Shown here in pieces: positions 1-11,674 of a stretch of DNA of 19,958 bases (position 1 is the first letter of the stretch; every line of letters begins with the position of its first letter). The notes under the pieces are model-generated. The model was not told the DNA's origin. It worked only from the letters and a program-made list of their open reading frames with translations, and did not search any database. Both the position numbers and the translations under genes were made by a program. This stretch comes from Pyronema omphalodes (Eukaryota; Ascomycota; Pezizomycetes; Pezizales; Pyronemataceae), in contig JAJJXM010000185.1 in NCBI GenBank assembly GCA_024516155.1, positions 1-19,958 on the forward strand. The letters run 5' to 3'.

Positions 1-467
1 TTGAAGCAGTCGATAGTCTATTAAGAAACAGTCAGTCCCAATCTTGAGGCGTCGGATAAAATTCAAGATTTCAGGAAACTTACCACACCATAAATACACA
101 ACTACTGATGAAAAGAAGAAAACAAGAGAACCCAGGTATTCTCCAGGGAAGGCATCTTACGAAGACCTCTGAATTGGCGGCCTATGCCTATGTGACAAAG
201 ATTAGTTTCAGTTTTCGGATTGTAAACAATGATGGGGAAACACTTACACAGCATTGACACACCGAGTGTCCCAAGTGGGATTTCAGGCCCCAAAAACCAG
301 ACCCAGCAAAAATCCGTTGATCTCAGGAACGGCGCCATAGACGAGATCAGAACCGGGAACGGATGATGCTTTATCCATCGCAGAGGCGGATCGCGAACAT
401 CCATGATGGATCTATCAATCTCGAGTGAGATTCGAAAAGCGTCGGCAGCATGCCAGCGTCGAACCAT
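1..467 (-). CDS. Unrecognised gene, 5' part, truncated by left window edge
   Basis: The proposed start is the ATG at 467-465, in good context (AAACATGG). Exon 1 (467-248) gives about 73 codons, rich in aromatic and hydrophobic residues, including the stretch WVWFLGPEIPLGTLGVSM. Three introns with canonical signals follow at 247-188 (GTAAGT, branch ACTAAT, acceptor CATAG), 160-105 (GTAAGA, pyrimidine-rich, CATCAG) and 83-18 (GTAAGT, branch ACTGAC, AATAG). The frame stays open across all three, and exon 3 contains LVVYLWC, which would fit a membrane segment. Exons 2 and 3 are very short (27 and 21 nt), which is unusual. In exon 1 a competing frame (ETWFDAGMLPTLFESHSRL) also reads well until a stop, so the start or an indel could be wrong. 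I recognise no family. The splice signals are seen; the coding frame is inferred. Confidence 0.35.
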
Positions 468-982
468 GTTTCTGCGGCCTGTTATTCCATGTCGGAGAGC
501 TGAATCATTATCAGTTACTTAACGACGGGAAAATCCAGAAACAAAGTCTGTAGGCGCAAAGTTGCGTTGGGATTCGGGGTCCAAATCTCTGACCAGGATG
601 ACCAAAGGTTAGGGGGTCGAAACGAAGAAAAGAGGAGTCGTGAGTTGGCAAGTCGGATTTATATCAGACAAAGGCGGAGAAGAGCAGCACGCACAGGAAT
701 CCAATGTAGTTTGAGTATGCTACAAGGGAAGAGAGATGAATAAAGACCCTACAACAGAGTAACAATGTCACTCAATGTTGTTATCGAACGGTCTTCAAGA
801 TCTCGTAGTAGAAATTGAGATCAGGAGAGAGGTAAGGAAAGCTGCACCTGTGAGCTCGTCATCGTTGCTATTTTCCCGCTTAAGCGGTGGTGCTTTAGAA
901 GCTCGAGGGAGGAGGTGATGAGCAGACAAGTCTTGCAACTTGTTGCAAGGAAGGCTTGCTGACTAACACGGAAGCAGGAAGG
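468..982 (-). promoter_or_regulatory. Probable promoter and 5' UTR of the left-edge gene
   Basis: There is no supportable coding sequence in this gap. Read on the minus strand it is pyrimidine-rich, with TATA-like GATATAAATC near 659-668 and long CT-rich stretches just upstream of the start at 467. This is the usual look of an ascomycete promoter and leader. The 3' end of the 983-2944 region lies immediately beyond. Confidence 0.35.
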
Positions 983-2944
983 TTATGTTGGCCTTGCGCT
1001 CCTTTTCTCATCCTTGATGGATTTATACTCGCGAGTGACAACGGTACGTCGCAGAGGGCTTCCACGCCGGAAATTGGGCCCTTCGATCTCCTGGTGGAGT
1101 TGGGTCTCTAAACACAAAAATCTGAGTTGCCTCGACACACCGAAAGCATCGCAGTGGTGGTAGCGAGTGAAGAGAGTATCCGTCGTCGGATTGATATATC
1201 GTGCCGAGGGGTCCGTCGACAAACAGCAGCGACGCCAGAAGACGGTCCGATGGTGTACAGACCGTCGATGAACGAAACACCAGACCAGAATGGTCGGACG
1301 ATTTTTAAATGTAAGCTCAATCGATCTAGAAGTGATATTAGTAATCGCTCCATCACTTCTCCTTGTTCTGGAATTGCAAGAAAATGTACTTACAAGGCAG
1401 TGAACATCGGGTGGACGTTACATGATCCTGTACATCCATGAAGTCTTCCAGGATGCTCTAAACAACCTGGAGGTGAGGTTAGCCATTGTCTTATGATGTG
1501 TACTCCTCTGTAACTGTGGGGATACTCACGAGGTAGTAGTACATTGGTGAAAGTAAATCCAGCCGTCGGAAAATATTTCGCTTGTAACCGACAGCAGGAG
1601 GAGGCCGAAAGTCATGTGGCGTCCGTTCTGGATCTGGTAATACGTTAGATATATGGATTAAGTAAATAAAAAAAGATGGACTTTACCTTGAGAAACAAGA
1701 CGCCACCCACCACAATCGACCTCTGCTATCATCAACATCGATGGAGGCCATCGCTTGATTGAGCCCTGGAGGTTTGTTAACAACATGATTGAAGCAGACA
1801 ATGACTGAGGCATACCTAATATTGCTGTCGTTCGTTTGCTAGACAAAGAGATCGAACGAGTGATTTATCCGTCGATACAGTCCAAGGTTGGATCTGTGGA
1901 GGAACTCACGCACGAGACAATTCGAAAGGCTTGACTGCAATAGCCTATATCATATTATCAGCGAGGAATTCATCAAATGACTCTGGCATTGAGGAGAACA
2001 AACCATTCGGCGTCGAGGGACTTGCCAAGCTCTCTTGGACAACAGACACCCAGCACGGTGGTGGTAGTGGGAACAACAGCCGTCTGCCAAACGTGTCTCT
2101 GGATGTGAAGACTTTGTCGTATCAGCATATACTCCATTCAACACTTTCATGAAGGAAGGGGACAGGGAGTCGTACACTGTTATAAAAAGTCAGTAAAGTT
2201 TCCCAAAATCCGAATACCAGTCAAATCGGGTAGAGATGCACGTAGAGCGACTTACGGAATCAATCCAGAAGGGCATTCTCAGTCTATCCTGTTCATTTGC
2301 CGGGAAATGAATCGACGTCGTCTATTATTCGATTTCCTACTCCAAAGCCTCGATCAGTTGGCAAGACTTTTGACAAAGAAGACAGACTAACTTACCAAAA
2401 CGACAATAAAGGACTTGGACAACGTTCTCTCAGTATCAGTCCTTGGGAGAAGAGAGCTCATGGGCCGCTCGGGCTCTGTGGTTGTGAATGGAAGAATTCG
2501 TGAGTACGGGTTTCTTAAAAGCCAAACAGCTTGGCTAAGCATTAAAGGTACAAATTTGGATAATAAATAACCAACATAGCAGACTCCAGCCCGAGTTGGA
2601 TCTGTGAAGTCCCAGAGAGGAAGTCACATATAGAGATGCTTACAGTAGTAAAGGCTTGAAAGCCACCGTCATTCGCCGCTTCAAATTTCGATTACCTAGC
2701 AACCCCCATTATATTAATAAGCTTTCAAGCCTTGATAACAAAAACAGTAGAGACCAGAGTAACATACCGAACCCAACGCCCCGAATTCCTTGCTGGGCAA
2801 TGACAGTGCACAGCACAACAAACCGAGTTCCCTGGAGGTCTGCTGGACAGGCAGACCGACAGACACCAAGAAACGGCAATCAGGATGCCTTCCTTCATCA
2901 TTGTTAGCACCAGAACTTCTCATTGAGAGCAATCTCGCAATCAT
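983..2944 (-). pseudogene. Intron-dense minus-strand gene with broken reading frames, product unrecognised
   Basis: Six or more introns with strong signals can be read on the minus strand: 2395-2322 (GTAAGT), 2255-2177 (GTAAGT, branch ACTGAC, AACAG), 1815-1766 (GTATGC, branch TTAAC, CCAG), 1686-1634 (GTAAAG, branch CTAAC, CCAG), 1529-1458 or 1529-1467 (GTGAGT, branch CTAAC) and 1393-1326 (GTAAGT, branch ACTAAT, TCTAG). From about 1765 to 1108 the spliced frame stays open (for example GGWRLVSQ, then DPERTPHDFRPPP, then SILEDFMDVQDHVTS, then VRPFWSGVSFIDGLYTIGP). Upstream exons do not join without stops. After about 1230 a second frame (NPTTDTLFTRYHH) looks better than the first. Hydrophobic segments suggest a multi-pass membrane protein. 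The order of motifs weakly recalls fungal wax-synthase-type acyltransferases, which is speculation. CT-rich sequence upstream (3030-3450) would suit its promoter. It could be a decaying gene, a gene with sequencing indels, or a spliced non-coding RNA. Confidence 0.35.
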
Positions 2945-3800
2945 GGAGATGGGGGTAAGTAACTTACTTGTTAGGGCTTTCTCCAGCGGGCGGGAATTTA
3001 TCGATGGTCAAGCGAGAACATATCATCAAGCTTGTCGACGAAGAAGAGGAAAGAATGGAAGAAGACAGGTTAAAGAAGAAAGAATGCGGAAGTGAGAAAG
3101 GAGTGTAGAAGTTTTGGAGTTATTGACCAAGGAAGAGAGGGGGGAGGCCTGAGTGCGCAGGGCGGAGGGGTGTTGTGTCCAGAGTTGGATGAAAACGGAG
3201 CATGAATACAAAGGCTCAAGGGCAATCGATGTCTGGAAAGGGTCGATTAAAAGCGCTCCAGGAGATATGTTTTGTCGTTGGCCACATTTGGCTCAATCCA
3301 CTGTTGGATTATGCGGGGAGGAGTTCAGGGAAGAGAGGGGGAGGAAGAGCGCGCGGGAAGAAAGGCGGGGATGAGGGCGGTCATTTTATCCATCGTCAGA
3401 TCGCAACGCGAGGAAAAGCAATCGCGTCACAGGAATGTGAGCAAAACCAGACATGGTAGCAGCAGAATAAAGCTTCGGTCACCAAAAAAATAAGCTAAAG
3501 TACTGACGAGGATCACAGTTCATCACAGTTCCTCGCAAGTGCATATCCCCTGTAACCATCGGCGGCATGCGAGGATCAGGATACCTTGGGGAACCATCCG
3601 GAACTGGTGCATGATTTGTGTGACAATTTTCCAGGGACTTAGAAAGCCCATAGATTGCAGAGCACATAGAACCTGCTGCCTTCAGCTGAGAAAAGGCGAT
3701 TATGTGGAGAGAGCACATTATTGTCGCGGAGGTAAGGTAATTCGGCACAGTTACAAGATCCGGATGATAGCGTATGACGCATTTCTACTCACTCATGCAG
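2945..3800. other. Purine-rich intergenic stretch between opposed genes
   Basis: From about 3030 to 3450 the plus strand is strongly purine-rich (GAAGAAGAGG-like), so the minus strand is CT-rich like a fungal 5' leader. This fits transcription of the minus-strand region ending at 983. A 69-bp plus-strand intron is plausible at 3732-3800 (GTAAGG to CATGCAG), leading into the gene at 3801. Minus-strand frames at 3479-3748 are open but unsupported. No other feature is convincing. Confidence 0.3.
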
Positions 3801-4336
3801 GCCTTTATTTGTGCTATACGGTGAGCAAAAACGGCTGGTATACGCAAAAAAATCATTTCAAACCCCACCGGAGCTACCAAAACGCCTAGTTTATTCGTCC
3901 GGTCTCGCAGCGCTTCACCATACCGAGCATACCTCTACGTCCCGCCCGCCATCGGCCTCTGAATCAGGTTCCCGGCCCATAATCTAGGGCGAACAAAATC
4001 CCCATCAGCATCTCTAGCATCAATCCTCCTAGCAGGAAGTTTACTACCTTATGTCACGCTTTTAATTCCAGTTCCTGCAGCAGCGGATTTCGAACTCGAC
4101 CTAGCTAGGTAAGTGATATGCTATGAATCTATGACTTATTTCGACTTACGCGAGCGACTACAAAGGTTTAACGGCAAGTTGCTCTCCAAGCACAAATATA
4201 AAGGCCTGTTTCCAGTCTTTGACTCACCGTTATGGGTTCTAGCTTCAGTTTTCTCCTGCATGCACCGCTCTACAGACTCGGTTTCACAGCTTCAGCTGAT
4301 TTGCTCAGCAATAGGGTGCATAAACGCCGCGTGTAA
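3801..4336 (+). pseudogene. Unrecognised gene, 3' exons, with two single-base frame breaks
   Basis: After an acceptor at 3799-3800 a frame runs through YGEQKRLVYAKKSFQ and PPELPKRLVYSSGLAALHH, then meets a stop just past the CCC at 3976-3978. If one more base is assumed at that C run, the frame continues through SLASILLAGSLLPYVTLLIP, a likely membrane segment, to a clean donor at 4109. The intron 4109-4165 (GTAAGT to AAAG) restores phase as AG|G, giving ARFNGKLLSKHKYKGLFPVF. A second break at the TTTT at 4249-4252 then leads to APLYRLGFTASADLLSNR and a TAA at 4334-4336. The upstream start is not found; an earlier exon ending near 3731 is possible. I recognise no family. It could be a small organelle-membrane protein. 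The breaks are either real mutations or homopolymer under-calls. Confidence 0.4.
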
Positions 4337-4744
4337 CCTTTATCGACTCATCACAGCCTCACAGCTGAATAATCTGCCAACCCTTTTCAGTCTTATCTTC
4401 GGTACCTCACGTAGCCTTTCAGGCGTCGCACGACCTGGAGCGTAGCAACATCAGTAGCCCTCGCCCTCTTTTCAGATGTATGCCGCAATTCAGCCGATGA
4501 TTCTGGATTCCGAGCACCGGCCGTTCATCTACCGTCGAATGGAATTGCTTCTCAATCCACTACGCGTTTTGAAGCTGCTCTCTGTCAGACTGAATCGACC
4601 AATCTCAAATTCTCAGACTCTCAAATACCACAGATTCGTATTACGAGTACTTATCTACAATCGCTTATCACAACATTCCACCAAACCAGACCCTTTTTTC
4701 TCGACAGTCCACAATTCCGTTTCCCCTTTTCCATCCGAATCCCT
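4337..4744. other. Intergenic region between convergent genes
   Basis: This lies between the plus-strand stop at 4336 and the minus-strand kinase stop at 4745. An open plus-strand frame runs from 4476 into the kinase 3' end, but it has no splice signals or recognisable motif, and its part beyond 4745 is antisense to the kinase. It should hold both 3' UTRs. Nothing else is seen. Confidence 0.4.
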
Positions 4745-7628
<2,884 letters not shown>

Positions 7629-7793
7629 ATGTTTTCTTCCAGAGCGCTCTGTGTCCTATTTCTGACCTTACAACCGCCTAAAACGGTTTCGCGGCCGACC
7701 AGAAGAAATTATCTATCTCGAGTACATTCCTCCTATCAAATGAGACCCCAGCCATACAACGGCCAACCATCAAACCTACTTATGGAGTTCTGA
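7629..7793 (+). CDS. Possible 54-aa small protein with mitochondrial-type N terminus
   Basis: The ATG at 7629 opens a 54-codon frame beginning MFSSRALCVLFL, followed by several Arg and Ser residues (RPTRRNYLSRVHSSYQ) and no acidic residue until near the end. This resembles a mitochondrial targeting sequence. The rest (PQPYNGQPSNLLMEF) is unrecognised and ends at TGA. It could be a real small protein, the first exon of a broken gene, or chance. No promoter or intron evidence supports it. Confidence 0.2.
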   Translation: MFSSRALCVLFLTLQPPKTVSRPTRRNYLSRVHSSYQMRPQPYNGQPSNLLMEF

Positions 7794-8225
7794 TTTCTCG
7801 TTTCGTAGGGCGTACATAGCTACTCGCGTGTGCACATACCTAAACTCTGATCCTGACTGTAGCACAGAAAATGAGATGCGTTATGTATTTAACCAGTAAA
7901 CATTCAGCTATTTTCCAATGGATTGAATGAATTAAATCTTATTGATCCATTGAGATCACACGACATGTTGTTCAGATAAGCTTTTTTTTGATTGCGGGGA
8001 GAATCTATGTATCAAGAGGGCTCGTATTCAGGTTGGTGTGACAAGTGTGACAAGCAAGCATTAAGGTGCCGGGAATGGATAGAGTGCCGGAAGGTATTGT
8101 TGGAATGTGCTTTTATAGCCAGGTCACCTGAGGTGGAGATCTATGTAGGTGTATTAGGACGCTTTAGCCGTTCCCTGTGTATATGTGCTTGCTCTCTATT
8201 TGCCGTATTCGCTTACCATCAATCA
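7794..8225. other. AT-rich intergenic sequence
   Basis: No gene is convincing. A plus-strand frame starting near 7992 is open to 8336, but its first part has no recognisable feature and is read without a supported promoter. The segment is AT-rich between about 7860 and 7990. Confidence 0.3.
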
Positions 8226-8395
8226 ATGCATTTTTTCTTCTCCGCCTCCACATTCTTCCTCGCGCTGCTCAGTTCAACAGGTATGTATCTACACGAGTAC
8301 GTCTTCTATGTGAACAAAGTGGGGTTCATGGGCTGAAAATTCATGGCATTTAAGGTTTCACGACGTGTTGGCAGGTTCGGCTGTTGGATAATTAG
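8226..8395 (+). CDS. Possible tiny secreted peptide gene
   Basis: The ATG at 8226 starts MHFFFSASTFFLALLSST, which reads as a signal peptide. A consensus donor GTATGT follows exactly at 8281. An acceptor at 8353-8354 (TTTAAG) would give a second exon 8355-8395 ending in TAG and a total of about 31 residues. Without splicing the frame ends at 8336 after about 36 residues. The segment upstream is CT-rich. This may be coincidence in a 1.2-kb gap; homology or transcript data are needed to call it real. The mature peptide would be extremely short. Confidence 0.2.
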
Positions 8396-8715
8396 AGACT
8401 GGGTTATGGTTGCTTGCTACAGCAAAGGTCAACCCCACTGATTCGTTAGAGTACAAGAGGAAGTAATGAATAATACTGAATTAGTAAGCAACTCCCAGCC
8501 TCAGATCCAACTTCCTACGACGTTCCTTGACATCTTGTTCAATGTTTAGCCACAACCGCAAGTCTTCGGCCCGTGGTTACACAAAATCAACTACTGAATA
8601 CCGTACATTACGAACCACCAAGCAACATAACAAAAGCTGGCCTTGATGATTCTCCACACAATATCCAGCAAAAACAAATGAAATCCACCACGCCGTTAAT
8701 TCATTTCCCTAGTTT
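8396..8715. other. 3' flank of the secreted-protein gene
   Basis: No open frame or motif is supported. The part next to 8716 should be the 3' UTR of the minus-strand gene. Confidence 0.3.
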
Positions 8716-9516
8716 TTAATGTTGATACTCCTGGGCATCAAACCAATCATCCTCTGAAACAAACGAATCCATTGACCCCTGAGGCGAAGGGTATCCACCC
8801 GGCATATCCGGAATCGTGGAATCCGTCTCAATTGATGAAACCGACGAAATAGAATTCGCTGGAGTAACCGGCCAACTTCCAGGAATCTGGGGCATAGCAG
8901 GAACCGCAGGTCCGGGAAGAACAGGAGGCCCAGGTACCACAGGCATACTTCCTGGCATCTCGGCCATATTCGGCAGAATACTTTCAGGCTCCTCGGTTAG
9001 GTGGTCGTCATAATCGGCAATGCTTCCGTGTTCGCCGAATAAAAGTGGAATGTAGCCAGTGTTGAAGTCTCCTAGGCCAAGGGAAAAATCGGATATCTTG
9101 ACTACGGGATTATTAGCGGGATTCGGGTTGTTATTGGGCAGAAAGTCGAGTTCGGGAGCGGGATCCAGAGGGGGTGGGGAAATTGAGCAAGGCGACCAGT
9201 GGCAGCAGCCGGTGAGACTGTTAAGGATCCATTGACCGGCAATAAGAAGCCCACCGACGATTGTGAAGGTAAGAGGTCCCGCTGCGCTGTCGAAGGGTGA
9301 GGGGAAGTGGTCAGGTGGAGGGTTGCAGAGGGAGATAGCTGCGAGGTCTGTGGAGACGGAACTGGAACTAGCTGGCTCCATGCAGGGAAACGGGATGGTA
9401 GGAGAGGAATCAAAGCAAGGAGAGAAGATACCAGAAGATGCGTCAATGGGGGCGGCGGAGTTGAGAGGGAGAGCGGAGAGCGAAGAAATCGCAAAAAGAG
9501 CGGTGGTGAGCTTCAT
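8716..9516 (-). CDS. Secreted or membrane-anchored Pro-rich protein, 266 aa, candidate effector
   Basis: This single-exon gene starts at the ATG 9516-9514 and stops at 8716-8718. Residues 1-21 form a good signal peptide (Lys at position 3, hydrophobic core LFAISSLSALPL, cleavage likely at NSA-AP). Six cysteines lie at about 34, 45, 64, 104, 105 and 110, all in the N-terminal half. A hydrophobic run at about 81-105 (LTFTIVGGLLIAGQWILNSL) could be a membrane helix. Residues 190-215 are a Pro/Gly/Val-rich spacer with repeated PG and MP pairs. The C-terminal tail is acidic and ends DDWFDAQEYQH. I recognise no domain. Signal peptide plus cysteines plus low-complexity tail is the pattern of fungal secreted or cell-surface proteins; a role at a host or wall interface is inference only. 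It is divergently transcribed from the gene at 10571. Confidence 0.7.
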   Translation of the reverse strand: MKLTTALFAISSLSALPLNSAAPIDASSGIFSPCFDSSPTIPFPCMEPASSSSVSTDLAAISLCNPPPDHFPSPFDSAAGPLTFTIVGGLLIAGQWILNSLTGCCHWSPCSISPPPLDPAPELDFLPNNNPNPANNPVVKISDFSLGLGDFNTGYIPLLFGEHGSIADYDDHLTEEPESILPNMAEMPGSMPVVPGPPVLPGPAVPAMPQIPGSWPVTPANSISSVSSIETDSTIPDMPGGYPSPQGSMDSFVSEDDWFDAQEYQH

Positions 9517-10570
9517 TTTGTGGTTCTGGGCTTCAGGCTTTCGTTTCGTTGGGCTGTATTAACGAAGGAGAATTGGGTGGTCGTGGTTGTCGTGTGGATG
9601 AGACGGGGGAATGATGTACGGTATTAAGACGTATCATCATTGCGGGTAATGGCAATTATGACTCGTTAGTTGTGGTTTAAGGGATGACGGATTTTAAAAG
9701 TCTCGTCATGACGGAATAGTCACGGAACAATTTCTCATACGAAAATTATACTGAGGGATCCGGGAGATGTTATATGGGTATTAGCGAGCGCTCTAAACTA
9801 TTTCTCGGTTTTACAGACATACGTATGCGGAGTAATAAATTTCGCTGGAGGATTACCTACAAAAGTGTTCGACTCTGGAAACAATTAGAGTCGCTACACG
9901 GAATATGAATTGCCACTCAGATCCACCGCGTTTCACCTCAACAGAACGACAGCAATAACGACAATGGAATTAACTCGCATTAAACTCGTGGTCCGACCTT
10001 AAAATCTGGAGTCGTTAGCGAGACTAATCACTGGGAAAAATCCGAGGGTTTTAGCCCTAGAAGCGCAGCCATCACGTGTGCGACTAGAGCAGAGGATGAT
10101 CATCGCGCCAGCGTTGGGAAGTGCCTCATGAAAAGTGACTCGTCGCATGTCGCCATCGCCGCAGGCGTGAAAAATTATGCCGAACAAACTCTAAGTTCAA
10201 AGAACAACATTCTTTACACAGTCTAAATCAATTTGAAATTCAATTCAGAATATAAAGGGTCAGAATTCTCCTAGGATTGGGGCACGTGGTTGATGCCACA
10301 AAAAGATCGATAGTCGTTCGTCTCGAACACATGGTGTAACATCTCGATTCGCCCGGGCTGCTATACATTGTGATAATTTTTCAAGTCAAGTTTACCCATG
10401 ATCATAATTCCTGTATAATAAAAACCCCTTTCCCCACCAGAAAAATAAATCACCAAGCACTCATCAGCAATTGATCCAGCGATCACAGAGTTTTTCTTAC
10501 AACCAGCTACTATTTTTCTCACCTTTATCAACCGCAACACCACTTACAAAAACCCATCCCAGTACTAAAA
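9517..10570. promoter_or_regulatory. Divergent promoter region with two CACGTG boxes
   Basis: This gap separates two genes transcribed away from each other and holds both promoters. CACGTG palindromes, the core bound by many bHLH factors in fungi, occur at 10073-10078 and 10283-10288. A TATA-like TGTATAATAAAAA lies at about 10412-10424, some 150 bases before the ATG at 10571, and the leader between them is CA/CT-rich. No protein-coding frame in the gap is convincing. Confidence 0.45.
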
Positions 10571-11674
10571 ATGACAGCAAACAGTAAACTCGACCCAACC
10601 CCGGACTGGCCAGCCACCATCCCCAACCTAATCTCTCCGCAGGTACAACCAATCATAAACAACCACACCACCAATATCCATATCACCAACTTCAACCCTC
10701 TTTCTGATCCTTCATCTTCTCCTTCATCTGAAACTACTGACTCTTTGCCCGCCCTTGCACCCTCAGCCCGTCACCAGCACCTTCTTCAACGCGAGCTGAT
10801 TAGCGCATTCTACACCTCTCTCGGTAATCCCGACGGTACCACTAGGTACCTAGTCTTCCGCTGGCTGCGGAGTGAGGTCGGAATGGAAATTCTGTCAAAC
10901 ATATTTGGTTTATCCGGATGCATCAATGCCGCGGGCATCAAAGGGGGCATCGATACGGTCCTTAAAGTTTTGGATCCTAGATATAAGGATGGTCTACTGA
11001 GAAGGGGAAATATGGCGGCGCATGTATTTTCATTGGAGGAGGCAATGGGGGTTATCGGTGATGGAGGATCTTCAGCAACACCAGCATCGGGACAGTCATC
11101 GAGGCCAGCTACAAAGGGATCTAAGGAAATGGCCATCAATGATACCGACGCAGAAGCGCTCCCGGTTCTTAGGGCAATTCTGAATTTACTGAAGTCAAAG
11201 TCGTTGAATCCTGCAAAGGAGGATCTTAAGACTGCTGCATTTCAGCTTAGGGCAGAGTTGTTGGGCTTATACCCGAAATTACAGGAGGTGATGGATATTG
11301 AGAAAACCGCAGGAAGAGGGACTTTGGTGAATGATATTTTGTACAGAATGAGAGCATATGGGGAGGAGGAGAAGATTGGAATTGCTGGAGAGGTGAAGTC
11401 GAGGGTTGAGAAGGATCCGACGGATATTGGTAAGATGGATTGGAGTGGGGATGAGGGCGAGGGGGAGCAAGCGAGGGGTAGGTATAAAGAACGTGAGGGA
11501 GTGGATTTGGCTACTTCACCTTTTCCAGTTATTCCACCACCAAAAACACAGGAGGATACGGACCGCATGGGGTCGCCGCCGAAAAAGAATTGGGATGCGC
11601 CGAAGAATACGGAGTATCAGAAACAGCCGGGACTTAGTAAACTCGATTTGCCTTGGCGGTCGAAGGTATGTTAG
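10571..11674 (+). CDS. Uncharacterised 367-aa protein, no recognised domain
   Basis: A single open frame starts at an ATG in good context (CTAAAAATGAC). The N-terminal 60 residues are low-complexity and rich in Asn, Pro, Ser and Thr. Residues 70-165 look globular and helical (YLVFRWLRSEVGMEILSNIF) and contain RGNMAAH at 145-151. This is an R-x5-H arrangement loosely like HEPN-type motifs, though a single copy of such a motif proves nothing. A second helical segment spans about 195-255 (AILNLLKSKSLNPAKEDLK). The C-terminal third is charged and proline-rich, with RSK near the end, and probably disordered. The stop follows a possible donor (AAG|GTATGT at 11664-11669), so the true C terminus could lie in a further exon. 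There is no signal peptide or membrane segment. I do not recognise the family. Confidence 0.7.
   Translation: MTANSKLDPTPDWPATIPNLISPQVQPIINNHTTNIHITNFNPLSDPSSSPSSETTDSLPALAPSARHQHLLQRELISAFYTSLGNPDGTTRYLVFRWLRSEVGMEILSNIFGLSGCINAAGIKGGIDTVLKVLDPRYKDGLLRRGNMAAHVFSLEEAMGVIGDGGSSATPASGQSSRPATKGSKEMAINDTDAEALPVLRAILNLLKSKSLNPAKEDLKTAAFQLRAELLGLYPKLQEVMDIEKTAGRGTLVNDILYRMRAYGEEEKIGIAGEVKSRVEKDPTDIGKMDWSGDEGEGEQARGRYKEREGVDLATSPFPVIPPPKTQEDTDRMGSPPKKNWDAPKNTEYQKQPGLSKLDLPWRSKVC

Noticed and set aside
3479..3748. 89-codon minus-strand open frame with a Pro-rich middle
   Set aside because: It overlaps the probable upstream exon and intron of the plus-strand gene at 3801, has no matching acceptor and a weak donor, and shows no motif.
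8816..9627. Plus-strand Gly/Arg-rich frames across the secreted-protein gene
   Set aside because: They are the antisense reflection of the Pro/Ser-rich minus-strand protein and show no splice signals or domains.
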